64,000 bases of DNA from JAUSFM01 sp964343705. GTDB taxonomy: Archaea > Nanobdellota > Nanobdellia > Woesearchaeales > UBA12501. Under the pieces are notes generated by a model, which did no database searches, had not been told where the DNA came from, and saw nothing but the letters and a program-made list of their open reading frames with translations. Shown piece after piece: positions 25,775-35,228 of the stretch (position 1 is the first letter of the stretch; every line of letters starts with the position of its first letter). The position numbers and the translations under genes are program-made. The stretch spans positions 191,519 to 255,518 of the forward strand of contig CAYFJX010000001.1 in assembly GCA_964343705.1 (NCBI GenBank), given 5' to 3'.

Positions 25775-26317
25775 TTACACTAGCAGTTTTAACACTGTCT
25801 CTCCAAGTCTGCTAAAGAAAATATAATTAAAAATAATAGCACCAGCTGCAGACATAAGAGAATAAAAAGGATTGTAACCAAACACAAAAACATACAAGAA
25901 AAACAAGATCACATACAAGAGTATGGACAACCCAATTCCAATGAGAGCAACACCCACACCACTTAATAGCGAGGCCAAAGCTAAAATAGCAAAGTACACA
26001 CAGATCTTTGCGAACATGGTAACACAAATACGCGCTGTGATAACATGAGAGAGTACCACCATGAGTATCATGCTTATCAAACCAACAAAAAAACCATTGG
26101 CAACAGTTATCAAGATTGAAAAAAAGGTTATAAGCTCAAACCCAAAGGTCATACCAATAAGTTTCTTGTGAACAGTTGAGAAACCCCCCACAATAATCAT
26201 TATAAGAATAAACAAGGGTTTTCTGAATATGAGTAGGAAGAGAAAAACAAAAAGCACTGCCAGATAACTAAGGAGGTTCTTGTTAAAACTCTTAAGGATT
26301 TTCTTTGTTGCTCTCAC
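25775..26317 (-). CDS. Polytopic membrane protein, paralogue of the next gene upstream
   Basis: About 180 residues with five or six membrane helices. No ATG fits. A GTG at 26317 has TAGGAG about 10 bases upstream and lies just after the stop of the upstream paralogue, so it is the preferred start. A GTG three codons earlier is the alternative. RKPLFILIMIIVGG, HKKLIGMTFGFELITFFSIL and ARICVTMFAKICVY align with the same positions of the upstream protein, showing an old tandem duplication. Function is unknown. Confidence 0.6.
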   Translation of the reverse strand: MRATKKILKSFNKNLLSYLAVLFVFLFLLIFRKPLFILIMIIVGGFSTVHKKLIGMTFGFELITFFSILITVANGFFVGLISMILMVVLSHVITARICVTMFAKICVYFAILALASLLSGVGVALIGIGLSILLYVILFFLYVFVFGYNPFYSLMSAAGAIIFNYIFFSRLGETVLKLLV

Positions 26318-26330
26318 ACCGCCCACACTC

Positions 26331-26951
26331 CTACCCACCTGCAAGTACACGTACAAGCCATTCTCCCATTCGGGAAAGTAGGAAATAGTTAACAATGCAG
26401 TTTATAGCAATAGTTAGTGGGCCCCAGAAAAAACTAAACTGTGAAAGAATCCCCCATATAAGCCAAAATATCACGTTCATGAGTACGACAATAATCATGC
26501 CAATAACAACAATATCATAACTACTTAAAAAAGCAGTGAGTAAACACAACATAGGATAAATTACAAACTTTGCAAAAGTGTACACTGGTTCTCGCGCAGC
26601 AAGAAAGTCACCCAGAGCAATCATCACAATGATTGACACACTTGCTATGAGGGGTCCAAAAGCATACGTCAGTACGATCGCAAAAAAAGTGTACAACTCA
26701 ATCCCCAACGATACTATGGTAAAACGCTTATGTAATGCAACAAGTGCTGCAAGCACAACCATTATGAGAATTGCAAAGACTGCGATAAAGGTTTTTCTAA
26801 ATAAGATCAATAAAAGAGCAAGAAGAATGACAAACATGTATGTTTTAACTTTTGTTCGCATGGCAAGTCGTTGCAATGCTAGGTTAAGCTCGTTAAGTTT
26901 TTTGAGTTGTTCTTTTGCCTCGTGATGCAGGCGAACAGGATTTTTAATCAT
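26331..26951 (-). CDS. Polytopic membrane protein, tandem paralogue
   Basis: About 206 residues from ATG at 26951 (MIKNPVRLHHEAKEQLKKLN), with AGGTG upstream and an 8-base overlap with the deoxyhypusine synthase gene. A 35-residue charged helix precedes about six membrane helices. Segments RKTFIAVFAILIMV, HKRFTIVSLGIELYTFFAIV and AREPVYTFAKFVIYP match the downstream neighbour. No known transporter motif is seen. Co-transcription with dys may be for convenience, or it may indicate a shared role. Confidence 0.62.
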   Translation of the reverse strand: MIKNPVRLHHEAKEQLKKLNELNLALQRLAMRTKVKTYMFVILLALLLILFRKTFIAVFAILIMVVLAALVALHKRFTIVSLGIELYTFFAIVLTYAFGPLIASVSIIVMIALGDFLAAREPVYTFAKFVIYPMLCLLTAFLSSYDIVVIGMIIVVLMNVIFWLIWGILSQFSFFWGPLTIAINCIVNYFLLSRMGEWLVRVLAGG

Positions 26952-27975
26952 TGGTGCACCTTGGCTGCTCGTCGACTGGCTGCTTGTGTAGTCGTTCTTT
27001 GACTGCTGCGTAAATAAGTGGTAGGGCAATAGTTGCGTCACATAACACATCTACATGCGCTCCTTCATCATTCATTTTCCCCCATGAAACTCCTTCTTGT
27101 AAGGGTGCTCCACTACTCCCACCTGGCTCTGGCCGATCAGTTGTGATCTGCACACCATAGGTTGCTGCTGTTGGCGCAAGCTGCATTGCTTGTTGAATAT
27201 AATTCTTAGGCACTCCTCCACCGACATAGATAACCCCTGCTTTTTTTGACTCCCATGCAACATCCATTATTTGTTTGAGGTCTTCAAATGCTTTAGTGTT
27301 TGCTTTCTTGCCTTTTGCAAGCTGCCCCCACACCATAAGACCAATGCCTGAATCTGCAAGTGCAGGACAGAAAATAGGAATATTTTTTTCAGCGCAGGTT
27401 TTAAGAATAGACTGTTCTGCTGGGCATTGAAGCAATGAGCCGACTTTTGCAAGAAAAGCAGGGATGCTTTCAGTTTCACTTACGCTTGTAAAGTTTTTTT
27501 CAAAAAAATCTTCAAGCCCTTGGTAAATAGTGTTAGGCATAAAACAGTCATACATACGATACACATTTTCTTCATTTAGTTTTTTGTCATCCGCCTGGGG
27601 CCGACCTTTGTGATGATTGTACCCAAGTGCCTCTGCCATGTCATGGGTCAGTGTCGCGCCTGTTGTAACAAACACGTTAATATTGCCAGATGCAAGCATG
27701 TCAATAATAACCTTCTTCATACCACCTGGAACCATTGCTCCTGCAACACCAAGAAACACTGTGCAGTCCTTGTCAAGAAACATTGTTTCAATAACATCAG
27801 CTGCTTGAGAAACTCGGCCAGCACCCATCACCGCATTACCCATCTCTTTAACAAGCTGGTTTGCAGTCATTTGATTAGAGAGAGAAATATGGTGGATGAT
27901 ATTCTTCTTGCATACACCTGAATAGGTACTTGGTGCATGGGCTGTGTTTAGATTACCTGAATGTGAATGTTCCAT
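26944..27975 (-). CDS. dys: Deoxyhypusine synthase
   Basis: 343 residues. It transfers the aminobutyl group of spermidine to a lysine of aIF5A, the first step to hypusine. Family features are LGVAGAMVPGGMKKVI (NAD site), VTTGATLTHD, the central VYVGGGVPKNYI-type segment (here IYVGGGVPKNYI) and the reactive lysine in GVSWGKMNDEGAHVDVLCDA. Length is normal. A GGGGGTCAC precedes the ATG. It is the first gene of an operon with two membrane proteins. Confidence 0.92.
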   Translation of the reverse strand: MEHSHSGNLNTAHAPSTYSGVCKKNIIHHISLSNQMTANQLVKEMGNAVMGAGRVSQAADVIETMFLDKDCTVFLGVAGAMVPGGMKKVIIDMLASGNINVFVTTGATLTHDMAEALGYNHHKGRPQADDKKLNEENVYRMYDCFMPNTIYQGLEDFFEKNFTSVSETESIPAFLAKVGSLLQCPAEQSILKTCAEKNIPIFCPALADSGIGLMVWGQLAKGKKANTKAFEDLKQIMDVAWESKKAGVIYVGGGVPKNYIQQAMQLAPTAATYGVQITTDRPEPGGSSGAPLQEGVSWGKMNDEGAHVDVLCDATIALPLIYAAVKERLHKQPVDEQPRCTND

Positions 27976-28121
27976 TGTGACCCCCTGGTGGGACTAGGAA
28001 AGACTGGATTTATATATGTTTGTGATTCCTTTAAAAAGGATCAGGGTGTGGAAGGTAATGCCTGCTTAAGATACACAAACTTTATAAAATTGGTCAAAAA
28101 TCTGGAGGTTGGTGGTTACAC

Positions 28122-28559
28122 ATGGCAATTATTGGATTTAACTTTACACGAATGCTTATTGAACGGAAAGCGCCTGTAAAAGGTAAGATTTCAATCAAGA
28201 ACAACGTTGCGATTAAAAACGTTGAGAAAAAAGAGTTTACCTTTGGTAAGAATAAACAGACTGGTTTACGATTTGTTTTTGAGTTTGTATGTGAATATGA
28301 CCCAAAGATCGCAGATATCACGCTTGAAGGAGAAGTTATTGACATTCAAGATGATAAGCGATGCGATACTATTCTTGCAGAATGGAAAAAAACTAAGAAA
28401 CTTGAACCAGCTATGATGTCTAACATTTTAAATCAGGTTCTTAGCAAGGCTAATATTCAAGCATTGATTCTTAGTAAGGATATGGGCTTGCCTCCTCCAA
28501 TTCCAATGCCTAAAGTAAATGTTAAGGCTGGTGGCGAACCTACTCCAAAAAAGAAGTAG
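28122..28559 (+). CDS. Small conserved archaeal protein of unknown function
   Basis: 145 residues, soluble. It starts MAIIGFNFTRMLIERKAPVK and has an alternating strand pattern (ISIKNNVAIKNVEKKEFTF, LRFVFEFVCEY, ITLEGEVIDI) with a helix pair at the C-terminus (MMSNILNQVLSKANIQALIL) and a Pro/Lys tail. I have the impression it is common in DPANN genomes but cannot name a family. The fold outline recalls SecB-like strand/helix proteins, though this is weak. GGTGG lies 6 bases before the ATG and CTTTATAAAA about 40 bases before. Confidence 0.6.
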   Translation: MAIIGFNFTRMLIERKAPVKGKISIKNNVAIKNVEKKEFTFGKNKQTGLRFVFEFVCEYDPKIADITLEGEVIDIQDDKRCDTILAEWKKTKKLEPAMMSNILNQVLSKANIQALILSKDMGLPPPIPMPKVNVKAGGEPTPKKK

Positions 28560-28609
28560 ACGCAAGTAAGGCCACAAACTATTTATACACTTTTCTTTGC
28601 TAGTACTGT

Positions 28610-29773
28610 ATGAACTACTTGAAAAGAGTGTGGCAAAAGATTAGTCCAGGTAAGTCATCAAAAAATCTTGAGAGGGTTCTTATTCTTACGTCTTCATTTG
28701 GTGGCTGTGGAGGGTGTGAAATCATTTCCAAAAGCATTGCATTGGGGCTTCAAAAATTACAGATTAGTGTTGATGTGATTACGCATGCGCCAGAGTATAG
28801 TTTTAATTATCGTAAAAACGGGAAGTGGACAATGCATGAAACAGTGGAAGAATTGTTACTTTTGTTAGAACACTATTCAATTGTACACATTCATACAACG
28901 TGGTTTGCACAAGCGTGGAAAGGAGGCCTACCTAAAATCCTGAAAAAAACAAGATGCCCCATGGTGTATTCATGCCATAGTTTGTCATTGGCACAAGAAG
29001 TCCCTTGGAGAGAAACGAGAGAAACAATGACAAAGGCTCAGGAAGAAATAATGGAGCAAGCCGATGCGGTAATACATATGACCCCCTCAGGAGAAGAACT
29101 GGCCAAGGCACACTATCCAAAGTTCAGTGATAAAACAGTGGTTATACCCAATGGCATTACACTTCCTGTTGATAAAGACAAGAATAAAGTGAAAGAAATA
29201 CGAGCAGAGCTCTGTCCAAAAAATGAGTTCTTGCTCCTGTATGCTGGACGTGTGATAAGAGAAAAAGGGGTTTTTGAATTAGTTGATGCATACAATAAAC
29301 TACGGCAAAAATATGATGTCTCCATGGTCTTGGTTGGTGCGGGGTATGCATGGCATGAAATTAAAAAAAGAATCAAGGGCGTAGATGGGCTTATGCTTCT
29401 TGGCTCGCAAGAACCAGAAAAACTATCACAGTATTATCATGCTGCTGACGCAGTGGTAATCCCGAGTTACACTGAGTCTTTTTGTTTGGTTGCTGCAGAA
29501 GCAATGGCACACAATACACCAGTGCTTATTACAAAAACAAGTGGGCCAACAGAAGCATATTTTCTTAATGACCAAACACAACGGCTTGCGATCCCAATAG
29601 AAGAAACAAAAAGTGCAACAGCCATTGTTAATGCTTTTGAATACCTACAGAAAAACAAAAAGGAAGTTACTGCAATACAAGAACGTGCTCTCAGCCATGT
29701 ACGGAAGCAATATCCTGCTCAACGAATGGTTTCTCGTACAAAAGAGTTGTATGAACAACTAATTAGAAACTAG
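28610..29773 (+). CDS. Family 4 glycosyltransferase
   Basis: 387 residues, GT-B fold. The N-terminal Gly-rich start is SSFGGCGGCEIISKSIA. The middle linker leads to LLLYAGRVIREKGVFELVDA, where the nucleotide-sugar half begins, and the EX7E signature is in TESFCLVAAEAMAHNTPV. It should transfer a sugar from a nucleotide donor onto a lipid, protein or glycan at the cytoplasmic face. The promoter TTTATAC 22-28 bases upstream suggests a leaderless transcript. It is convergent with the GT-kinase fusion, with only 1 base between them. Confidence 0.85.
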   Translation: MNYLKRVWQKISPGKSSKNLERVLILTSSFGGCGGCEIISKSIALGLQKLQISVDVITHAPEYSFNYRKNGKWTMHETVEELLLLLEHYSIVHIHTTWFAQAWKGGLPKILKKTRCPMVYSCHSLSLAQEVPWRETRETMTKAQEEIMEQADAVIHMTPSGEELAKAHYPKFSDKTVVIPNGITLPVDKDKNKVKEIRAELCPKNEFLLLYAGRVIREKGVFELVDAYNKLRQKYDVSMVLVGAGYAWHEIKKRIKGVDGLMLLGSQEPEKLSQYYHAADAVVIPSYTESFCLVAAEAMAHNTPVLITKTSGPTEAYFLNDQTQRLAIPIEETKSATAIVNAFEYLQKNKKEVTAIQERALSHVRKQYPAQRMVSRTKELYEQLIRN

Positions 29774-29774
29774 A

Positions 29775-32009
29775 TCAGAATTTCAACAATTCAGGTGTAA
29801 ACGTGTATGTACTAAAGCATTGGATGGCTGCATTTAACAGACGATCTTCCATTTTTGAGTCTTTATAGTGTGCGCCTTGTGCTTTTGCATAATATGAAGA
29901 ACCTAATGCAAAACAAATAAGAGGTGATGGGCCTCCAAATTTTCCTTGTTGTATAGCCCTACCAAATTCTGAGCGAACCATTCCTAGATCAAGACCTATA
30001 CGTCGAGCATGGAAGTAAGCATTACCCATGAATTGACCTGCTTCTTCACCCATTGTTCCTTGGTGAGCAGCATTAAAGTCAATACCATACTTGTTCCCAT
30101 CTGTAGAATAGAACAAGTGAATAGGACTAAAATCACCCGTTGTCAAGGCAACTGGTGCGTTAAGTTCATATCTTTTCCAGTACTTCTTCAGAGCCTTTAC
30201 AGCTTGTGCATGTTTAGGATTATGGTTAGGACGTCTTGCCTTAAAGGCAAAGTATCTACTTGGTGTTTTTGCATATAATGCTGTTCTCCCAACTGTTATG
30301 TGAGATGGTGCAGCAACAGGACCTTGGAATGCTTTTAACCATTCATCCGCGTCTGCTAAGAACTGACGAAATGATAATGCACCCGATTGTAATGCTTCAA
30401 GAGCATCCTGGCCAAAGACTCGTTCTTGTACCATAAGATTTGTACCGACATCATAAAGGAAAAGTCGGGGTGTTCTATATTCACCTTCATTCATATGTGT
30501 AACAGTAGCTAGTGCTGCTGCTTCTAAGGCAAGCGCTCCTGCTGCCATCTCATTATGTGCTTGTTTTGCAACAAGTCCAGGAACTTCAAAACCTGGTGTT
30601 TGATAGAAGTGGATTCTATTTGATCCCTTTTTCATTTCCCTTTCTTTAGCTGCTCCTGGAGCAAGTGCAAGAATTGCTTCATTAACTGATAATCCTGGGG
30701 GAATCCGTACTGGCATAACCCCTGGAGTGGTTGAAGGTCTTTTTATTGTTTTTCTTGAAGGACGTGTTTTTGGTGGTGCTGGAGGAATAGAAACAAATGG
30801 TGCCCCTCCAATTACAGCGTCATAAACTGCAAGGTGTCCTTCGACACATGCTTCAAGAGAATACTGAGTTGTTACCTTTTGTCGTATTCGTTCCGCTTTT
30901 CGGCGTTCTGATTCTGGATTAATAACTACTTCTGCCATGGCACGAGCAATACCATCAACATCTCCTGGCTCAACTCCACGTGCATATTGTGGTGTTACAA
31001 ACAAGTCATGTGGCGCGTCAACATCACTGATGATAACTGGAGTTCCAATAAGCATTGCTTCAAGTGCTGCAATACCAAAAGACTCAGTGTATGACGCCAT
31101 TGTTAAAGGACCAAAAGCACCATTTGCTGCTGCAGTAAAATACGCTGCAACATCTGCTTTATTATCAATTCGTCCTTCCATGTGAACATCACGACGGAAT
31201 CGAGGATCAAGGTTATCTGTAACAAGTTGTTCATGCCCACCTTTGTTATCCCCAACAAGAACAAGAGCCGCATCAAGACCATAAAGTGCCCTCATACAAT
31301 TGTATGCTTTAACTACTGTGTCCACTCCTTTTTCATATGAAAATCTTCCAACATAGAGAGCAATAGGTTTTGGACCAAATTTTCTTTTAAGAGCTGCTGC
31401 TTTTGCAATAACACCTTGGTTTTCAAAATATTTTCCAAAATCAGTAGCAATAGGAATAACTGCTGTTTTTGCAGGAACATCTGCAGGATAAAATTTGCCC
31501 ATAGTTTGGCGCATCCAGTCAGAGTGTACAATGATTGCATCAGCATCACTAAACATTCTTGTTTGGGCACGAGTATTCCTCTCAATAAATTCTTGAGCTT
31601 CCTTTATAAGCCTAGGATTTCCTGATTCTAGTTTAGCTTTAAGAGTCACCCAAGGTTCTACTGGTTTAGATAAACCAACATATGCTTGAATTGAGTGTGC
31701 TGTATGTACTAATGGTGCATTGGTCCTTTTTTGAACCTGGGCTAACTGTGTTGGGTTAAGTGCAGTACTATGCATGTGAACTACATCATAATCTGATGCA
31801 AGAGAACTTATAAGCGCGTCAATAGTTGGAAAAACTCTAACTTGGCCATTTGCATACCTCATTCGTGGTCTGCCTTTTTTAGGCAGTGTGTAATGGAAAA
31901 CATCATGTTCATGACCAGCAGCATCAATACCTTGAGAAAGTAATCGCACTACTTCAGTAGCTCCTCCTAATCCTGCCCAGCTGCCAGTTAATATTTTTGT
32001 CATAAGCAT
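29775..32009 (-). CDS. Glycosyltransferase GT4 fused to an aminoglycoside-phosphotransferase-like domain
   Basis: About 744 residues from ATG at 32009. Residues 1-420 are a GT4 enzyme (SWAGLGGATEVVRLLSQ, IALYVGRFSYEKGVD, EX7E in TESFGIAALEAM). A Pro/Lys-rich linker (APPKTRPSRKTIKRPSTTPG) follows. The last about 270 residues resemble an APH/choline-kinase-like fold, with a phosphate-acceptor segment TTGDFSPIHLFYS and metal-binding YGIDFNAA. The usual HxDxxxxN pattern is modified, so kinase activity is uncertain. It could make and phosphorylate a glycan. It is divergent from the methyltransferase and beside the PP2C operon. Confidence 0.75.
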   Translation of the reverse strand: MLMTKILTGSWAGLGGATEVVRLLSQGIDAAGHEHDVFHYTLPKKGRPRMRYANGQVRVFPTIDALISSLASDYDVVHMHSTALNPTQLAQVQKRTNAPLVHTAHSIQAYVGLSKPVEPWVTLKAKLESGNPRLIKEAQEFIERNTRAQTRMFSDADAIIVHSDWMRQTMGKFYPADVPAKTAVIPIATDFGKYFENQGVIAKAAALKRKFGPKPIALYVGRFSYEKGVDTVVKAYNCMRALYGLDAALVLVGDNKGGHEQLVTDNLDPRFRRDVHMEGRIDNKADVAAYFTAAANGAFGPLTMASYTESFGIAALEAMLIGTPVIISDVDAPHDLFVTPQYARGVEPGDVDGIARAMAEVVINPESERRKAERIRQKVTTQYSLEACVEGHLAVYDAVIGGAPFVSIPPAPPKTRPSRKTIKRPSTTPGVMPVRIPPGLSVNEAILALAPGAAKEREMKKGSNRIHFYQTPGFEVPGLVAKQAHNEMAAGALALEAAALATVTHMNEGEYRTPRLFLYDVGTNLMVQERVFGQDALEALQSGALSFRQFLADADEWLKAFQGPVAAPSHITVGRTALYAKTPSRYFAFKARRPNHNPKHAQAVKALKKYWKRYELNAPVALTTGDFSPIHLFYSTDGNKYGIDFNAAHQGTMGEEAGQFMGNAYFHARRIGLDLGMVRSEFGRAIQQGKFGGPSPLICFALGSSYYAKAQGAHYKDSKMEDRLLNAAIQCFSTYTFTPELLKF

Positions 32010-32070
32010 CCCAAAAGAACCACCTTTGCACCTCTTTGTGATCCTTTCAGAGATAAGTATTGAGAGCTCA

Positions 32071-32078
32071 TATATAAA
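32071..32078 (-). promoter_or_regulatory. TATA box of the GT-APH fusion gene
   Basis: TTTATATA on the minus strand, about 65 bases before the ATG at 32009, leaving a leader with AGGTGG. Confidence 0.6.
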
Positions 32079-32120
32079 TCTTCCCATCTATACCACCGAT
32101 AAGGAGTAAAAAAAGAAAGG

Positions 32121-32128
32121 TTTATATA
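32121..32128 (+). promoter_or_regulatory. TATA box of the 32200 methyltransferase gene
   Basis: GAAAGG followed by TTTATATA. Expected start near 32150, giving a leader of about 50 bases that ends in AAGGAGG before the ATG at 32200. Confidence 0.65.
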
Positions 32129-32199
32129 GGAGAGAGGCTTTCTTATTGAAAAAGCTTAAAAAAACACTTACAAAACACCTAATAAGGAGGCATATCACA

Positions 32200-33297
32200 A
32201 TGAAAAGACTTTTTTCCCCTGTACCACAAGAAGAATTAGATAGAATAGCACAACAAGTTTTTGAGCAAAGCCGCATTGTTATTGGTGACCAGTTTGTAGG
32301 TGCAGGGCGTAATTATAGTGATAGAGGAACCCCAGGATATGTAGATAACCTTCTTGATATTGAGGGAGTTGATGTAAAAAGAGCTTTGAGAGAAGCACAA
32401 AAAGCACACCCTGATAGGCAAGTCCAATACTGGGATGTTGGTTGTGCAAATGGAAAAGCAATGGTTGACATGCTTCGGTTTGCAGCTCACCACCTTGGAA
32501 TTGATGTTCTGGGCACTGGCTTTGCAGCTATCCCAAAAGAGTTTATTTCTAACCCCCCAACAAAAAGTGGTGTTTTTAGACCAAATGGAGCTTTTATTTA
32601 TCACATGTTTACAAGCACCGATAGACATGGAGCTACTGAAGATGTAACTGCTCGTTTTAGAACAGGAGACATACACAGAATTCAAGCAGACATAACACGA
32701 CCAGATGTTGTAGCTTCAATGGCATGCATAAAATACTCACATAATCCATGGCACATGTTTGCAGATTTACTTCGAAGAGTGCAACCCGATGGAAGAGTAT
32801 ACATTGGTCACCTTGTAGATGGGACTGGAAAAGTAACTAGCAAATCACCTATTTATACTATTGATCGCAAGGAAATAACACCAAGACAATACACTGATGC
32901 TTTGATGGAATTAAACCCTGGGTTACAAATTGTAGCAAATGAAGATACCCAACGAAGAGTTCCAAACCAAGATGGACAACTTGTTCGAAATACACAAAAA
33001 TTCTATGCTGGAGACAAGGCACTTAATGCGTACCGTGCAAAACTTGTTGCACAACGAAGAGGTGCTAGAACACCTGCAGAGAAAGCAAGTATTGACGAGA
33101 AACTTAAGGAAGTATCAGGGAATGGTTTCTTTAATGTGTCAGTTGCAAAGAATGGTTTAGATGATGTGTTCTTTGGACTTGTATACGCAGGCCACCAAAA
33201 AGATGCAAGAGGCGGTGTTCACACACGCTACTTGTTTGTTCCTGACCGAGCAAAGTTTGACAAGGTTGTGAACCAAAAAGGATACGTACCTGTATAA
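32200..33297 (+). CDS. Predicted SAM-dependent methyltransferase
   Basis: 365 residues from ATG at 32200, which follows AAGGAGG by 9-10 bases. The frame runs further upstream but without a good start. Motif I is QYWDVGCANGKAMVDML near residue 85, followed by a Rossmann-like region (DVVASMACIKYSHNPWHMF, PDGRVYIGHLVDG). A helical and basic C-terminal region (about 250-365) has no assigned family. Substrate is unknown. It sits between glycosyltransferase and PP2C gene groups with its own promoter. Confidence 0.65.
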   Translation: MKRLFSPVPQEELDRIAQQVFEQSRIVIGDQFVGAGRNYSDRGTPGYVDNLLDIEGVDVKRALREAQKAHPDRQVQYWDVGCANGKAMVDMLRFAAHHLGIDVLGTGFAAIPKEFISNPPTKSGVFRPNGAFIYHMFTSTDRHGATEDVTARFRTGDIHRIQADITRPDVVASMACIKYSHNPWHMFADLLRRVQPDGRVYIGHLVDGTGKVTSKSPIYTIDRKEITPRQYTDALMELNPGLQIVANEDTQRRVPNQDGQLVRNTQKFYAGDKALNAYRAKLVAQRRGARTPAEKASIDEKLKEVSGNGFFNVSVAKNGLDDVFFGLVYAGHQKDARGGVHTRYLFVPDRAKFDKVVNQKGYVPV

Positions 33298-33355
33298 ACA
33301 TTTTGTACTTTTTTCTAATTTCTTTTAAAGAAATTTAAGAATCCTAATAATAAAC

Positions 33356-35203
33356 TTAACTTGAAACTGCAGTTAAACGACGTTCTACATTCACATTGCC
33401 AGGATCATGCTTTAGATAGTCTTGATATGCCTCACGTGCCAAATAATTTTCTCCAAGTTCCTGGTGTGATTTTCCAAGAAGTAATGCTGCAGTTTTAAGT
33501 ACACGTTCATTACCTGCTCGCTGAGCAATAATTTGAGCATTCAAACCATGATATAATACTGACTCAAAGTCTCCAGTCTTAAACGCTCGTCGAGCATGTG
33601 CAAGGTGTGTTGAAGGATCATAACCAGCAGTCACACTGTATGCTTCTTCCATCAACGTATCTGTTAACTGTGTTAAAACTGAGTGTGATTTCACTCTGCC
33701 TAGTCGTTCCCATTTACTATTCAATTTGTCACGAATTGCCCCAGAGGATGTGCCTTTGTCAAACACTGCTTTAACAACCCGTGCAATAGTTGGAATATCA
33801 CGATGTCGTGTATACCCTCTTTCAAGAGCGTCATTATTTCCTTCAAGAATTTTTTCAATGCGATATTGTGATGATTCTGGAGAATACACATCTTCAGTAA
33901 CACGCTCTGCTAGTGCTTTTGCTTTTTTTCGATCTTTTACAATGCCATGGTCAAGCATTGCCATGATTGCATCGTACCGTGCTCTTCTGAAAGTAGGACT
34001 GCGTTTAAAGATAGTATGGAATTCTTGTGCCATCCCCATTGAAGAATAATCTTCAAATCCTTCTTTGATTAAATCTGCATAATATTCACGTAGTGTAAGT
34101 TGTATTTTACGTGCTTCAAGACGGTCATCGCCTCCACGTCGGGAAATCTCTACTTCTAGCTCGCTGATTGCATCTGTTTTTCTATTAAGTTTTTCAAGCA
34201 CACCAATGTATGCCATACGTGTAGCACTTTGACTTGGATCAGTGTCAAGAATCAAACGGTATATTTGAGCTGCACCACCAGCTAAGCCTTCTTGTGCCCA
34301 CGCACGTGCAGTAGCAGTAAGTGTATCTAACACCCATTGATCTTCATTTATTTTATATTGCTCCAAGAGACTTTCTACTAGTGGCCCAATAGGTGTTTTT
34401 TCTAAACCCCCTTTCATTGCTTCAGTAACTTTACCTGCTTGTGAACGTACAAGTTGCTCTGCAGCGTCAAGAGCTGATTGCATCCCGGCTTGTTCACGTG
34501 CTGCGTTTTCACGAGTAGCTTTTAATGTTCTTCGTACTGCCGCTGTTGCTGTATTTGCTTCTTCAAGACTCTTTTCTGCAGCCTGTGCACGAGCTGCTTC
34601 ACGCCTTCGCGCTTCTTCAGTTGTTTGATAATCTCTTTGGAATGTTCGAGCAGCTTCCTCTGCAGCTTGTCGCAACTCATCAGCTCTTTCAGTAGCTTCC
34701 TTCATTGTTTCATACATCCTTTGATAATGGCTTGATTCACTCTGAGCTTCTCGTAATTCTCTCTCTAATTCTCGAACACGTCCTGAGCCTGAGTGTACTG
34801 GCTGACCATCAAGCGCAGCGTCTAATTGTGTATTAAGATCTGTAACTTGTTCCTCAAGACCCTTTATTACAATGTCCAAACCCCCCACAAACTGACCTAG
34901 TTGTGTTTCATCCATTCCCATGAATGTACCGTATCCTTCAACCCATGCACGAAGTTGAGCTGGGTTAGTGTCATGTGCATCCTCAATTTGACCATAGGCA
35001 ACATGCATTGCTTTTACTAACTCATCAGCTTCAAGTCCAAACTGCTCAGTATAGTCTTGTCCCCTACCCTGATCTGAATTAAGTTCACGTACAAAGTACC
35101 TGTACAGTTTTTTGATAAAAGGAAAAAGATTCCCATTATCTAAAAGTGTTTGAAGCTCACGCCGATCAACAGGAAACGTATAGAATGGATTTACATCTGC
35201 CAT
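33356..35203 (-). CDS. TPR and coiled-coil protein, third gene of the PP2C/vWA operon
   Basis: 615 residues. Helical N-terminal region (1-115), a long coiled coil rich in Ala, Glu and Arg (about 118-265), then tetratricopeptide-like helices (about 285-360) and a C-terminal TPR (FKTGDFESVLYHGLN ... ELGENYLAREAYQDYLKHDP). The last 40 residues match the C-terminus of the PP2C protein of the same operon. It probably scaffolds partners in the cytoplasm. It lies 25 bases after the vWA gene. Confidence 0.7.
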   Translation of the reverse strand: MADVNPFYTFPVDRRELQTLLDNGNLFPFIKKLYRYFVRELNSDQGRGQDYTEQFGLEADELVKAMHVAYGQIEDAHDTNPAQLRAWVEGYGTFMGMDETQLGQFVGGLDIVIKGLEEQVTDLNTQLDAALDGQPVHSGSGRVRELERELREAQSESSHYQRMYETMKEATERADELRQAAEEAARTFQRDYQTTEEARRREAARAQAAEKSLEEANTATAAVRRTLKATRENAAREQAGMQSALDAAEQLVRSQAGKVTEAMKGGLEKTPIGPLVESLLEQYKINEDQWVLDTLTATARAWAQEGLAGGAAQIYRLILDTDPSQSATRMAYIGVLEKLNRKTDAISELEVEISRRGGDDRLEARKIQLTLREYYADLIKEGFEDYSSMGMAQEFHTIFKRSPTFRRARYDAIMAMLDHGIVKDRKKAKALAERVTEDVYSPESSQYRIEKILEGNNDALERGYTRHRDIPTIARVVKAVFDKGTSSGAIRDKLNSKWERLGRVKSHSVLTQLTDTLMEEAYSVTAGYDPSTHLAHARRAFKTGDFESVLYHGLNAQIIAQRAGNERVLKTAALLLGKSHQELGENYLAREAYQDYLKHDPGNVNVERRLTAVSS

Positions 35204-35228
35204 GGTAGTACCTCAAAAAAAAGAAAAA

